From: Arthrobacter alpinus
GTDB lineage: Bacteria; Actinomycetota; Actinomycetes; Actinomycetales; Micrococcaceae
Length of the DNA stretch: 64,000 nucleotides
Direction of reading: 5' to 3'
Assembly (NCBI RefSeq): GCF_001445575.1
Contig: NZ_CP013200.1
Coordinates: 3,720,001-3,784,000, forward strand
Position 1 is the first letter of the stretch. The number at the start of each line of letters is the position of its first letter. The translations under genes and the position numbers were made by a program. Positions 44,372 through 53,228 of this stretch are shown piece after piece. A model generated the notes under the pieces. That model made no database searches and was not told the origin of the DNA. It was given only the letters and a program-made list of their open reading frames with translations.

Positions 44372-45997
44372 TTAGCGCTGGCGTGTCATCCGGCGAGTCG
44401 GGGGGCCGTCTGCGGGATGCAGCAACAAGTCGAATTCTTGTTCAGCGCTCATTTCCTTCCCTGCACCAGGTCCGCCATTGTTCACGCCTTGCTGGATGCC
44501 CTCCGGAGCCGGGGTGGACGCCTGTGTCTTTCGGTTCCGCTTGCCAGCCTTTGCGGCATCGTTTTGCCCGTAGTAGTAGCCCTTGCCGTAGTAGCCGTAC
44601 CCGGCAGCCTGTCCACCGGTGGTGGGAACTCGGTTCAGCACTGCGCCAAGCAAGGGAGCCTTGACCTTGGCCAGAGTGGCGACAGCCTTTTCCAGCTCGT
44701 CAATGGTGGTTTTGCCGGCACCGGCAACGATGAGGGCACCGTCAGTGGACCGGGCCAAGATGGCGGCATCGGTCACGGGCAGCAGCGGAGGAGCATCGAT
44801 GAGGACAACAGCTTCCTTGGACAGGCGCTCCAGCAGTCGCTTCATGGCCAACGATCCCAGCAGCTCACTGGGGTTCGGCGGAATGCGCCCTGCACCCAAG
44901 ACAGCCAGGCTGGGGACGGGGCCATAAACCTGCAACACATCATCAAGTTCAGCCTGCCCGCTGAGAATATCTGTCAGGCCACCGCCGCCAGCAAGACCAA
45001 AGAAGTCAGCTACAACAGGCCGACGCAGGTCCCCATCGATGAGCACAACCTTTTGACCTGTTGCTGCAATGGTGACGGCCAGGTTCGCTGCGATGGTGGA
45101 TTTACCTTCGCTGGGAATGGAACTCGTGATGACAATGACGCGCGGCGGGTTATCCACGTTCATGTAATGGAGGTTGGTACGCAGCTCACGCAACGCCTCG
45201 GAAATGGCATAGCCTTCCGTAGACGAGTGATCAATGACGGCATTAGCCACCACCCGGCGGCCGTCGCGCATCCTCTCATCCACAGGAATAGTGCCCACCA
45301 CGGCCGTACCAATAGCCTTTTCAACCATCTCAACTGAACGGATCCTGCGATCCAAATGGTTCCTGATCAAGGCGTAAGCAATACCAATAATGAGACCGGC
45401 CAGTGCTCCAATGACTAAGGCCATCTTCTTGTTCGGCGATGTCGGAGCCAGCGGCAACGGAGCGTCGCCCAAGGGCACCACCTTGATGATCGACTCAGCA
45501 CCAGCTTCCGGCCCTGCGTCTGTGGTCGATTCGAGCACCTTGACCTGCTCCGCTAGGGCAACAACCCAGGCGTTGGCAAGGGCCTGTGCCTCTTGAGGGG
45601 TCTGGGCCGTCGCGACAATCTTGACTTCCGGAGTGTCCTTGGCCGATGTCACCGTGATCTGCTGGAGCAGCACATCAGGTTTGACATCTAAGTTCAAAGT
45701 CTTGATAACGGACTCGGCAACAGGCCGTGAGCTGCCAAAGCTGGCATAGCTGGTGGCCTTGGACTTGGCCAAGTTGTCCCCTGCCAAGGCAGACCCCATA
45801 TTGTCGCCGCCGGGTATGGACACATACCCAATGGAATTGGCCGCATAAACCGGCTTTTGCAGGAAAATCCATCCTGCACTACACAGAATGCCGATGAGCG
45901 TTAGCGCAACAACCCCCAACCAATGTTGCCTAAAAACCCGTACATAGTCCCGTACGTCCAGAGACTTCTCCACGGTTACTAATTGCTCGTCTTCCAA
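44372..45997 (-). CDS. Wzc-like polysaccharide co-polymerase / tyrosine kinase
   Basis: 541 residues. N-terminal Wzz domain with membrane segments at about 30-50 and 193-213; cytoplasmic BY-kinase domain with Walker A SSIPSEGKSTIAANLA (about 287-302), Walker A' VVLIDGDLRRP and Walker B VVLIDAPPLLP; then a tyrosine cluster GYGYYGKGYYYGQND (about 462-477), the expected autophosphorylation site. It sets chain length and drives export of a capsular or exopolysaccharide. The synthesis genes (glycosylphosphotransferase, flippase) lie some 33 kb to the left, so the system is split. Confidence 0.93.
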   Translation of the reverse strand: MEDEQLVTVEKSLDVRDYVRVFRQHWLGVVALTLIGILCSAGWIFLQKPVYAANSIGYVSIPGGDNMGSALAGDNLAKSKATSYASFGSSRPVAESVIKTLNLDVKPDVLLQQITVTSAKDTPEVKIVATAQTPQEAQALANAWVVALAEQVKVLESTTDAGPEAGAESIIKVVPLGDAPLPLAPTSPNKKMALVIGALAGLIIGIAYALIRNHLDRRIRSVEMVEKAIGTAVVGTIPVDERMRDGRRVVANAVIDHSSTEGYAISEALRELRTNLHYMNVDNPPRVIVITSSIPSEGKSTIAANLAVTIAATGQKVVLIDGDLRRPVVADFFGLAGGGGLTDILSGQAELDDVLQVYGPVPSLAVLGAGRIPPNPSELLGSLAMKRLLERLSKEAVVLIDAPPLLPVTDAAILARSTDGALIVAGAGKTTIDELEKAVATLAKVKAPLLGAVLNRVPTTGGQAAGYGYYGKGYYYGQNDAAKAGKRNRKTQASTPAPEGIQQGVNNGGPGAGKEMSAEQEFDLLLHPADGPPTRRMTRQR

Positions 45998-46148
45998 AAC
46001 TATCCAAACTCTCGGTTATTCCCCATTGCCAAGAAGCACAGCAAAAAGATAAAATGCAATTTTCATTCAAACACATGCCCCAAGGAGGAGCAAAAAAGCC
46101 TCTCAGTGTCTCGGTTTTCGGTTTCTCGCCGGAACTGCTCTCGCTACA

Positions 46149-46177
46149 ACGACGGCGGCCAACCCGGCCGCCGTCGT
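46149..46177 (-). terminator. Terminator hairpin of the DUF1461 gene
   Basis: Perfect 12-bp stem ACGACGGCGGCC / GGCCGCCGTCGT with loop AACCC, 45 nt past the stop. The rest of the 224-bp gap (45998-46221) holds the kinase gene leader with a Gly-Ala-rich GC stretch and nothing else recognised. Confidence 0.7.
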
Positions 46178-46221
46178 GCATGATCAGTAATCTTGAGCGC
46201 AGTGAATCCCTGCGTGAAAAC

Positions 46222-47394
46222 TTAAGCGGCGCGCCTGCCCGGACGCATGGCGGCAGACACAGCCACGCGCCGATCTTTAGTGGGCCACGTGAACGCCAAG
46301 GTCAAAGATGAGACCACGAAGACGAAGGCGCCTATGAAGATGCCAGAATCCATCCAGAACTGACTCGGGAAGAGCCGGATGAGGGTGTCGTCGGTGTAGA
46401 AGGTCCACGTCCCATTGGCGAAGAAGATCTTATGGAACTCGGTGAAGAACGCTTCCCACCCGGTGACTGCGAAGATGCCCAGGACAATGATGAGCGCCAA
46501 GGTGACAATGGAGCCGGCGAAGAAGGCCCGGCGATTGCCGCCAAAGCTGCGGCGCGAAAGGTAAACCATACCGATGACCATGATGATCGCCAGCACGAGC
46601 GCGGTCAGGAACGCCATGACAATGACGGTCTTGACATCGGCCATGTGAACTACTTCCCTGCTCAGGAACAGCGGATTACCCGCCGAATTGACCAGGTCCC
46701 CCAAGTACCGTGGCGAGGCAAAGTTGAGCAGGTAGTCAACCGTGTAGGAGCCGTATGTAATGCGATCGTCAGTGGTGAAACCAAAGCTGTCAGAGGGGAA
46801 CCCCGGACGGTGGTATTCAATCCACAAGAAGGTTGAAGTGGTGACCAGTCTGATGGCTAACACCAACAGCACGATCGGGTAGAACACGGCAATCAACACC
46901 TGGAACACGCGCGGCAGTACCGGCTTGGTGTTCGCTGCCTTGTCTCTGGCCGCCTTGCGCTTGGCCAGCTCCTCGGCAGAGGGACGCATGGCTGCGCTGT
47001 CCTCAGCAGACTCCGTATTTACGGCGGCGTCGGCTGGCTCGGCAACGCTCACTGTGCCAGTTTTTCCCGCTGCTTTTCCTGTTTCAGCATCGGAAACGCT
47101 CTTGGCCAATGCCGAGGCAATTTCCTCATCGCTGGGGAGTCGTGGCATCCTCGAGGCCGGACGCATGGGTTCCGGATGAGCCGATTCCTCCAGTTTGATC
47201 TTGGAGACGGAACTCTCGGCAACGGGTGCCGCCGCCCGCCGAGCACGCGCCTTTTCAGCCGCGGCAGCGTCGGCGCCAGCAGCGGCCTCGGACTGTACGC
47301 GCGCCAAAAGGCCGTGCTGTGCCGGACCCGCGGGCGCCGGCTCGCTGGCCGGCTGATCGAGGGTCTCTGAGTCTTGGGGCTTTGAATTCTCGCT
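46222..47394 (-). CDS. TIGR01906-family (DUF1461) integral membrane protein
   Basis: About 390 residues from GTG 47394 (SENSKPQDSE); the frame extends to 47466. A long charged, Ala/Glu-rich cytoplasmic start (1-155) precedes four to five membrane segments (VFQVLIAVFYPIVLLVLAIRL and three further on). The extracytoplasmic loop has YTVDYLLNFASPRYLGDLV and FLSREVVHMADVK, which are typical of the DUF1461 family. Function unknown; related proteins are called LctA/YtvI-like in some genomes, but no role can be assigned. Confidence 0.85.
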   Translation of the reverse strand, partial: SENSKPQDSETLDQPASEPAPAGPAQHGLLARVQSEAAAGADAAAAEKARARRAAAPVAESSVSKIKLEESAHPEPMRPASRMPRLPSDEEIASALAKSVSDAETGKAAGKTGTVSVAEPADAAVNTESAEDSAAMRPSAEELAKRKAARDKAANTKPVLPRVFQVLIAVFYPIVLLVLAIRLVTTSTFLWIEYHRPGFPSDSFGFTTDDRITYGSYTVDYLLNFASPRYLGDLVNSAGNPLFLSREVVHMADVKTVIVMAFLTALVLAIIMVIGMVYLSRRSFGGNRRAFFAGSIVTLALIIVLGIFAVTGWEAFFTEFHKIFFANGTWTFYTDDTLIRLFPSQFWMDSGIFIGAFVFVVSSLTLAFTWPTKDRRVAVSAAMRPGRRAA

Positions 47395-47462
47395 CACAAG
47401 TCGAAACGATACCGGCACGCGGCCATGCCCGGCGGCTGCCACCCCGTGATGATGCCAAACTG

Positions 47463-48431
47463 TCATCTAGGATGGGCCTCTTGGTCATTTCCTCGTCCAA
47501 CCAGTGGTGGCACCGGATTCCCAAAAATCGGTGCCGGGGTGGTCAGTGGAACAGCGTGGAGTGGTGCCGGAACAGGTCGCTTGGCCCCAAAGCCGCCGTT
47601 TGGAGACTCATGGCGAATGCCCCTCAACACAAACGGCACCAGGTAATCCCGGGCCCACAGGATCTCACCCACCCTTGCCTCGCGCCAGCTCTTCGCCGGG
47701 AGTGGTTTAGGCGTCAGTGGCACCAGTGAATGTGGCACATTAAGGGTGTTCAGCACCATGGCGGCCACCTCATGGTGACCCATGGCGGAGGGGTGCAGCC
47801 GGTCCACGCTCCACATGCGCGAATCGTGCAGTTGAGTCATGGCCCACAGATCCGCGATCAGTGCGTCGTGGTGTTCGGCGATGCTGCGCATATTTTCGTT
47901 GAAGATGGCAATCTTGGTCCGGAACTGACCCATCACGGTGGACCTGCCCGCGTCGGGACCAGCAAAAATCACCACTGTCACCCCTTGCGAGCGCAGGCGC
48001 ACAACGGCACTCTCAAGCAATGCCGCGAGTTTGTCCGGGTCTGCCCCCGGATGCAGCAAGTTGTTTCCGCCGGCCTGGATGGAGACCAGATCAGGGTTGA
48101 GAGCAAGCGCTGGAGTTATCTGGGTACCCACGACCTCCTGAAGCAGCTGCCCCCTGACGGCCAAGTTGGCATAGGCAAAATCAGGCACTCCGGTACTCAG
48201 CTCTTCCGCCACCCTGTCTGCCCAGCCCCGGTATTCGCCCGGGCTGCGTGGCTCGGGATCGTCCAGTCCCTCTGTGAAGGAATCCCCCACCGCAACGAAT
48301 CGGCGCCAGGGGTGCGGTGGAGCCGGAGGCGTATGACCGTTCGCGGCCAATGCAGTCAGATTTGTGCCATCAGCTACCGACGGGGGCACAAAATCTACCC
48401 CCGAGGGCACAGGAGGTCTCTGACCCTCCAT
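47463..48431 (-). CDS. SGNH/GDSL-family hydrolase
   Basis: About 322 residues from ATG 48431; in-frame GTG 48473 and ATG 48458 are alternatives. Block I FVAVGDSFTEGLDD (nucleophile Ser), block III QAGGNNLL, and block V DRLHPSAMGHHEVA (Asp/His) define an SGNH esterase/lipase. No signal peptide is seen, so it is probably cytoplasmic. It lies 68 bp upstream of the DUF1461 gene, in the same direction. Substrate unknown. Confidence 0.9.
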   Translation of the reverse strand: MEGQRPPVPSGVDFVPPSVADGTNLTALAANGHTPPAPPHPWRRFVAVGDSFTEGLDDPEPRSPGEYRGWADRVAEELSTGVPDFAYANLAVRGQLLQEVVGTQITPALALNPDLVSIQAGGNNLLHPGADPDKLAALLESAVVRLRSQGVTVVIFAGPDAGRSTVMGQFRTKIAIFNENMRSIAEHHDALIADLWAMTQLHDSRMWSVDRLHPSAMGHHEVAAMVLNTLNVPHSLVPLTPKPLPAKSWREARVGEILWARDYLVPFVLRGIRHESPNGGFGAKRPVPAPLHAVPLTTPAPIFGNPVPPLVGRGNDQEAHPR

Positions 48432-48554
48432 GTCCCGGGGTGCAGCTTCAAGTCCCATGACCCCATACTTCACCCCAGGCGTGAAACTTGTAAGGGGCAG
48501 GAGGTCCCCTCCCCTTTTAAACAGCGGCTGATTCGATTCCCACAGCCGGGCCGG

Positions 48555-49496
48555 CTACCCCAGCCATCCCTGCTGGCGCAGCGCCTGTTTGAACATTTCA
48601 ACGACATGGGCCTCACCCCTGCGCATGTCCGCGTTGTAAACCTTGACCTGTAGCCAGCCGCGGACGGCGGTCCGCTCGTCCCGGTTCCGGTCATACAACT
48701 GTTTCTGCGTGGTCTTGTGGATTTCACCTTCGTACTGGCCGCTGGTCTTGTACTCCCCCCACGCCAAATCAGGCCAGACCTCCGGATCGCCCGCGATAGC
48801 GTAGTTGGTGGTGAACTCAGGCAAGCCACCACGCTGCAGCAGGAGGCGAAGCTTTGTTTCCGGCGGCGAATCCACGCCAACGCGCATTAATTCCAGAGCG
48901 GCCTTGGCCTTCCCTAGACCTCGGATGTTGTGCTTGTTTAGCACGTAGGCCCGGAGGTCCTCGGCCGAGATGATCGGGCGTTTGGGCGGTTCGAAGGGCC
49001 TGTCGTGTTCGCAGATCAGGAAGTCTGCCACAGCCACCAGATCGTCCAGGCCCAGCAAGGCACTGAGATCCAGGAATGTCCGTTCTGGAGTAGTTACCGG
49101 GATGCCCTCGATGAGCATGCTCTCGCAGGAGGCCAAAGCATTGCTGTGGCCAATCACGTTTTTGCGCCGCGGCTGTGCACAGCCTGCCGGCCGCGTCAGG
49201 TGAATGGTCTTGATTTCATGGTCAAACCACGGCAGCGGGATGCCGTGCAGTTGCGCGGCAGTGACATGGGATGCGCAGCTTTCACGGCATAAAACGGTGT
49301 AGGGGTGTACGCGCTCGAGCAAACTTTGCGGTTGTCCGCGTGGCACACGCACTTCCCTGCTGGGAATGGTCAGGTCCAGCGCCGTCAACCTGCTCAGCGT
49401 GGCACCGGCATCCAGTCCTTCCTTGTAAGTGAAGGAGCGCCGTGCCAGGGTCCCGGGAAGTGGTGGACGTACAACCATGACTAAAGTCTGGTTCAT
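48555..49496 (-). CDS. DUF559-like endonuclease-fold protein (copy C)
   Basis: 313 residues from ATG 49496, preceded by AAAGGAG. The N-terminal two-thirds is an AbiEi-like protein (LLERVHPYTVLCRESCASHVTAAQLHGIPLP reads as short AbiEi-type blocks; TTPERTFLDLSALLGLDDLVAVAD). The C-terminal domain has SPPETKLRLLLQRGGLPEF, PDLAWGEYKTSGQYEGEIH and DRNRDERTAVRGW, matching the Vsr-like DUF559 core with acidic PDL and ExE(x)H-type residues. The upstream gap holds a third palindrome family. It shares the overall plan but little sequence with copies A and B. Confidence 0.72.
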   Translation of the reverse strand: MNQTLVMVVRPPLPGTLARRSFTYKEGLDAGATLSRLTALDLTIPSREVRVPRGQPQSLLERVHPYTVLCRESCASHVTAAQLHGIPLPWFDHEIKTIHLTRPAGCAQPRRKNVIGHSNALASCESMLIEGIPVTTPERTFLDLSALLGLDDLVAVADFLICEHDRPFEPPKRPIISAEDLRAYVLNKHNIRGLGKAKAALELMRVGVDSPPETKLRLLLQRGGLPEFTTNYAIAGDPEVWPDLAWGEYKTSGQYEGEIHKTTQKQLYDRNRDERTAVRGWLQVKVYNADMRRGEAHVVEMFKQALRQQGWLG

Positions 49497-49851
49497 AGTC
49501 TCCTTTGCTGCCCGGAGTTATCCACAGGCCGGAGGGATTCGACGCCTGAGCTGCAATCGAAACCGCAGCTAATGGGGGTGCAGCAGCCGGCTGTGATTCC
49601 AAATCGCAGGTAAACGGGGTCCCAGAGGCTCGCACCCCCTTTATCTGCCAATTGGAATTGAGAAGAAGGCAAATGGCGGCTCTCACCCCCTTTATCTGCT
49701 GTTTCGATGTCCGGTGGCTGGAGAAAATCGCAGCAGCCACTGTTTCACATTCAGAATCGCCCCAGTCAAGCCGGAACCGGGACGGGCATGGAGAATCTGA
49801 CAGTGCAGCGCCCGGGTGTCATTGTCAGCCAAAGTGACCACGGCGAACGGC
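49497..49851. repeat. Intergenic repeat cluster, family C (two direct, two inverted copies)
   Basis: Copies with approximate consensus GAAATCGCAGNTAAAGGGGG: plus orientation at 49558-49581 and 49599-49623; minus orientation at 49629-49655 and 49681-49705; a truncated fifth at 49723-49738. Opposed copies make large imperfect palindromes. No gene is supported in this 355-bp gap apart from the leader of DUF559 copy C. Confidence 0.8.
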
Positions 49852-50844
49852 TCAGGCTGAGCGGAGCCAGGCTCCGGCGTCGTCCTCGTGAAGATCGCCC
49901 TGCTCACCGGCACGCACGGCACGGCCACCCAAGATCAAGGTGTAGGCCCAGTAGGCGGCCAGAACGAGCGCGCCAATGGTGATCTTGGCCCAGACGGGGA
50001 GCGGGCTTGGCGTAACAAAGCCCTCCACGAGCCCCGAGACCAACAGCACCAGGACCAAGCCCAGAGCCACGGTCATGAGTGATCGGCCCTCGAGAGCCAA
50101 AGAATCCAGGCGCGTGCGGGGCCCCGGGCTCACCCAGGCCCAGAAAATGCGCAGGCCAGCCGCGGCCGCAATGAAGATGGCCGTCAGCTCCATGAGCCCG
50201 TGCGGGAGGATGTAGCTGAAGAAGACATCGCCCTTGCCGTAGGCGAACATGGCCCCGGCGGTCATGCCCACATTTTCGGCGTTCATGAAGATTTGGTAGG
50301 GCACAAAGACGCCGGTGATGCCGAAAGCCACGCATTGGGCGGCGATCCAGGCATTGTTGGTCCAGACCGCGCCGGCAAAGGATGCGGCTGGATTTTCCGA
50401 GTAATAGTTCACGAAATCGTGGTTGACCAGCTGCTGTAGTTCCGCATCTGTGCCCAAAGCCGCCTGGACGTCCGGGTTCCCCGTCACCCACAAGGCAAAA
50501 AGGGATGCGATGGCAATGAACACGGCCCCGATGATGAGCGTCAGCCAGCGGATCCGGTAAAAGGCAGCCGGTAAAGCTATGACAAAGAACCGGGCAATGT
50601 CTACGAAGATGTTGCTCCGGGCCCCCGTGAACCGTGTGCGGGCATTGGCCAGAATGGCTGACAGTGATGCGGAAAGCGCACTCTCGGCCGTCACGGAGCG
50701 GATCAGCGACAAATGCCCAGAGACACTTTGGTACAGCTGCAGCAGCTCATCTGCCTCATTCCCGCTTAGACGCCGCTTCCGGGCAAGAGTGTTCAGCCGT
50801 TCCCATTGCGGGCGGTGCACCGAGGTGAAGGCATCCATATCCAT
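49852..50844 (-). CDS. SpoIIM-family (DUF95) membrane protein
   Basis: About 330 residues from ATG 50844 (MDMDAFTSVHRPQWERL); upstream codons to 50874 are possible. A helical cytoplasmic start (LARKRRLSGNEADELLQLYQ) is followed by about five membrane segments, with the family pattern NAWIAAQCVAFGITGVFVPY and LPHGLMELTAIFIAAAAGLR. Stage II sporulation M-like proteins in non-sporulating actinobacteria are of unknown function; they commonly pair with an RDD protein, as here (divergent neighbour). Confidence 0.9.
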   Translation of the reverse strand: MDMDAFTSVHRPQWERLNTLARKRRLSGNEADELLQLYQSVSGHLSLIRSVTAESALSASLSAILANARTRFTGARSNIFVDIARFFVIALPAAFYRIRWLTLIIGAVFIAIASLFALWVTGNPDVQAALGTDAELQQLVNHDFVNYYSENPAASFAGAVWTNNAWIAAQCVAFGITGVFVPYQIFMNAENVGMTAGAMFAYGKGDVFFSYILPHGLMELTAIFIAAAAGLRIFWAWVSPGPRTRLDSLALEGRSLMTVALGLVLVLLVSGLVEGFVTPSPLPVWAKITIGALVLAAYWAYTLILGGRAVRAGEQGDLHEDDAGAWLRSA

Positions 50845-50895
50845 TCGAACCAGCATATAGGCATAGGTGTGCATGGGCGTGGATAGACTGTTTTC

Positions 50896-51699
50896 ATGTC
50901 CGCAATTATCACTGGCGAAGCCGTCGTCCTCGAGCTTCGCCCAGCTTCCTTTGCCGCACGGTCCGTGGCGACCGCTATTGACCTGTTCGTGACCCTAGCA
51001 GTGGGTTTTGGCCTATTCCTGCTGCTGTTCCAGCTGGCATTCATGCTGGACCCGGCGGCAATCCGCGTCATGGTTCTGACGACGATCGTGGGCCTGCTGG
51101 TGATTGTCCCCGTCACCGTGGAGACCCTCAGCCGTGGAAAGTCTTTGGGCAAGCTCGCCATGGGCCTGCGGATAGTGAGGGACGACGGCGGTTCCATCCG
51201 TTTCCGGCATGCCCTAGTCCGCGCGATGCTGGCCGTGCTGGAAATTTACATGACGCTGGGTTCCATTGCCTGCCTGGTGTCCTTGTTCAATGACAAGTCC
51301 AAGCGGCTCGGCGACATGTTGGCCGGCACCTACGCCATCAGAGACCGCGCACCAAAGGCAACTCCGCTGCAGGTTTCTGTGGCCCCTGAACTGGGACAGT
51401 GGGCCACCTTGGTGGACATTGGCCGGCTTCCTGATCCGCTGGCCCGGCGCATCTCCATGTTCCTGCGGCAGGGACAGGCCATGGCCGGCAACTCCCGCTA
51501 TGCCATGGCCGTGGAACTGGCCAGTGAAGCCAGCGCGTACGTGGCCCCGCTGCCAGCGCCTGACACCGATCCAAGCGTTTTTCTCTCAGCCCTCATCTCC
51601 GAGCGCCGCGATCGCGAACACCTCCGCATGGGCGTTGCCGCGGACCGCGCAGCTGCCGTACGCGGCCAGCTGGAGCGTCACGGCGTGAGCGGAAAGTAA
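50896..51699 (+). CDS. RDD-family membrane protein
   Basis: 267 residues. RDD domain at about 15-145 with three membrane segments; the family Arg and Asp residues are in LRPASFAARSVATAIDL and in SLGKLAMGLRIVRDDGG. The C-terminal 120 residues are soluble and helical. It is divergent from the SpoIIM gene, with 51 bp between the starts, so they likely share a regulatory region. Function unknown. Confidence 0.9.
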   Translation: MSAIITGEAVVLELRPASFAARSVATAIDLFVTLAVGFGLFLLLFQLAFMLDPAAIRVMVLTTIVGLLVIVPVTVETLSRGKSLGKLAMGLRIVRDDGGSIRFRHALVRAMLAVLEIYMTLGSIACLVSLFNDKSKRLGDMLAGTYAIRDRAPKATPLQVSVAPELGQWATLVDIGRLPDPLARRISMFLRQGQAMAGNSRYAMAVELASEASAYVAPLPAPDTDPSVFLSALISERRDREHLRMGVAADRAAAVRGQLERHGVSGK

Positions 51700-51706
51700 C
51701 TTCCTA

Positions 51707-51730
51707 GCCGCCAGTCATCTGGCTGTTTTT
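51707..51730 (+). terminator. Terminator of the RDD gene
   Basis: A short stem GCCAG / CTGGC with loop TCAT is followed by TGTTTTT, 8 nt past the stop. The remaining gap to 51800 has overlapping GGCTGGCGG/AACTGGCGGCTGG repeats that may form further hairpins. Confidence 0.65.
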
Positions 51731-51800
51731 AGCTGCTAGCGGCTGGCGGATGCGGCGGCCAACTGGCGGCTGGAGGATGCGGCGGCTGCCGGCCAACGTG

Positions 51801-53048
51801 CTACCGCGAGGCGTAGTCGGCGAACGCGAAGTTCCAGTCGCCAAAGCCGTCGGTGGGCAGGATCGTGTCATTGGGTGTACCGACAGTGTGAACCAGGTCC
51901 CCGGGACGCATGTTCTCAAAGACCCAGCCTGCACCCTCATGGGAGAGCCCAATGCAACCGTGGGACAGGTTGGTGATGCCGAGGTAAGGAATGGCGAAGG
52001 CAGTAGCCTCGTGGATGAAGATACCGCTGTTGGAGAGCCTCGTGGCATATTCCACATCTACGGAACCGTAGTCGCCGGGATCACCAGGCTTGAGGCCGAT
52101 GGTTGAGGCCTTGAAGGTGGCGTGGCGCTGTTTGTCAGCGGTGAGCACCATGAACCCCGATGCCGAGGGGAAGGTCTCGCTGCCCATCGATGCCGGGAAA
52201 GTTTTGCTCAGCTGGTCGTTGACAAAGATGTTCACGAACTTGTTAGTGGCGTCTGCTTCCATGACGACTTTGTTGCCAATGTTGACCCCATAGGCCCTAT
52301 TGGCGTTGTAGATCATGCCGTTGCCAATGTCGGTGCCGAAGAGCGCCATGTTCACCGTGAGCTTGCTGTTGGCAGGCCAGTATGTTTCTGCCCGATAGCG
52401 CACCATGGTGTCCGAGTACCAGCGGAAGGCACCTTTTTGGCCGGTGCTGGTGGTGATGGTGATGGCCTTCTCAACGGCTTCCTTGTTCACGACCGGCTCG
52501 CTGAAGTTGAACTCGAGCGGCTGGGCAACGCCCACCGTGGAATCGGCGGCCGGGTACACCCAGGCGTCAGCCTCGTGGGACGCCGCAACTGTGGAGAAGG
52601 CACTGTGGCTGGTGTTCTTGTTGCCGCCGGCGTCTTCGGAGGTGATGCTCAGGATGTAGTCGGTGCCAAACTTGAGAGGTTCTTTGGAAATCCATTTACG
52701 ACCGCTGACCACCAGTTCGCCGGCAACGGGAGTTCCTGTGGCTTTTTCTTCCAGAACGGCCTTGGCCACCGTGCCGTTGGTGACCATGGCGGAGACTTCT
52801 GTGGCCGGGTTGAATGCTTCTGTGCCGGTGGCTGGCGTCATGTCCGTGGTGGCTGGTGTGGCCTGCACGGTGGAGGGCGCGGCGGTGGCGCCAGCGGACT
52901 CCGTGCCTTGCGAACCTGCACCGGGAGCAGTCTCCGCCGGCAGGATGTTACAACCGGCACCGGTGATGGCTATGCCAACTGCGACAAGTGAGATCAAGGC
53001 AATCCGCAATCCCCCGCGGGCCTTCTTGGTCTCTTTCAACTCAGCCAT
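51801..53048 (-). CDS. L,D-transpeptidase (YkuD) lipoprotein
   Basis: 415 residues. A lipobox after a hydrophobic stretch (IAITGAGCNILP) marks it as lipid-anchored outside. A Thr/Ala-rich linker (40-75) is followed by Ig-like domains (about 80-265) and the YkuD catalytic domain (270-395), with the signature NLSHGCIGLSHEGAGW holding the nucleophilic Cys near residue 366. Enzymes of this layout (mycobacterial LdtMt2 type) form 3-3 cross-links in peptidoglycan. It stands alone with its own promoter region. Confidence 0.94.
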   Translation of the reverse strand: MAELKETKKARGGLRIALISLVAVGIAITGAGCNILPAETAPGAGSQGTESAGATAAPSTVQATPATTDMTPATGTEAFNPATEVSAMVTNGTVAKAVLEEKATGTPVAGELVVSGRKWISKEPLKFGTDYILSITSEDAGGNKNTSHSAFSTVAASHEADAWVYPAADSTVGVAQPLEFNFSEPVVNKEAVEKAITITTSTGQKGAFRWYSDTMVRYRAETYWPANSKLTVNMALFGTDIGNGMIYNANRAYGVNIGNKVVMEADATNKFVNIFVNDQLSKTFPASMGSETFPSASGFMVLTADKQRHATFKASTIGLKPGDPGDYGSVDVEYATRLSNSGIFIHEATAFAIPYLGITNLSHGCIGLSHEGAGWVFENMRPGDLVHTVGTPNDTILPTDGFGDWNFAFADYASR

Positions 53049-53228
53049 GCAAACTCCCCATTCGGTGGACTTATCCCCAGGTCACTGTGACGGCGCAAAC
53101 TACACCAATAATGAATTTTACGCCACCATGGCCCAGCTCCCTGCCACCACCAAGGCAAGTCGTCATGGTGTTATGGGGTTGTTACTGACCGGACACCCTC
53201 TGCAACATGGGGGTTACGCCCGTGAGAG

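Noticed and set aside
45983..46183. 66-codon plus-strand frame upstream of the kinase gene
   Set aside because: It runs through the DUF1461 terminator hairpin, has no ribosome site and an unremarkable sequence.
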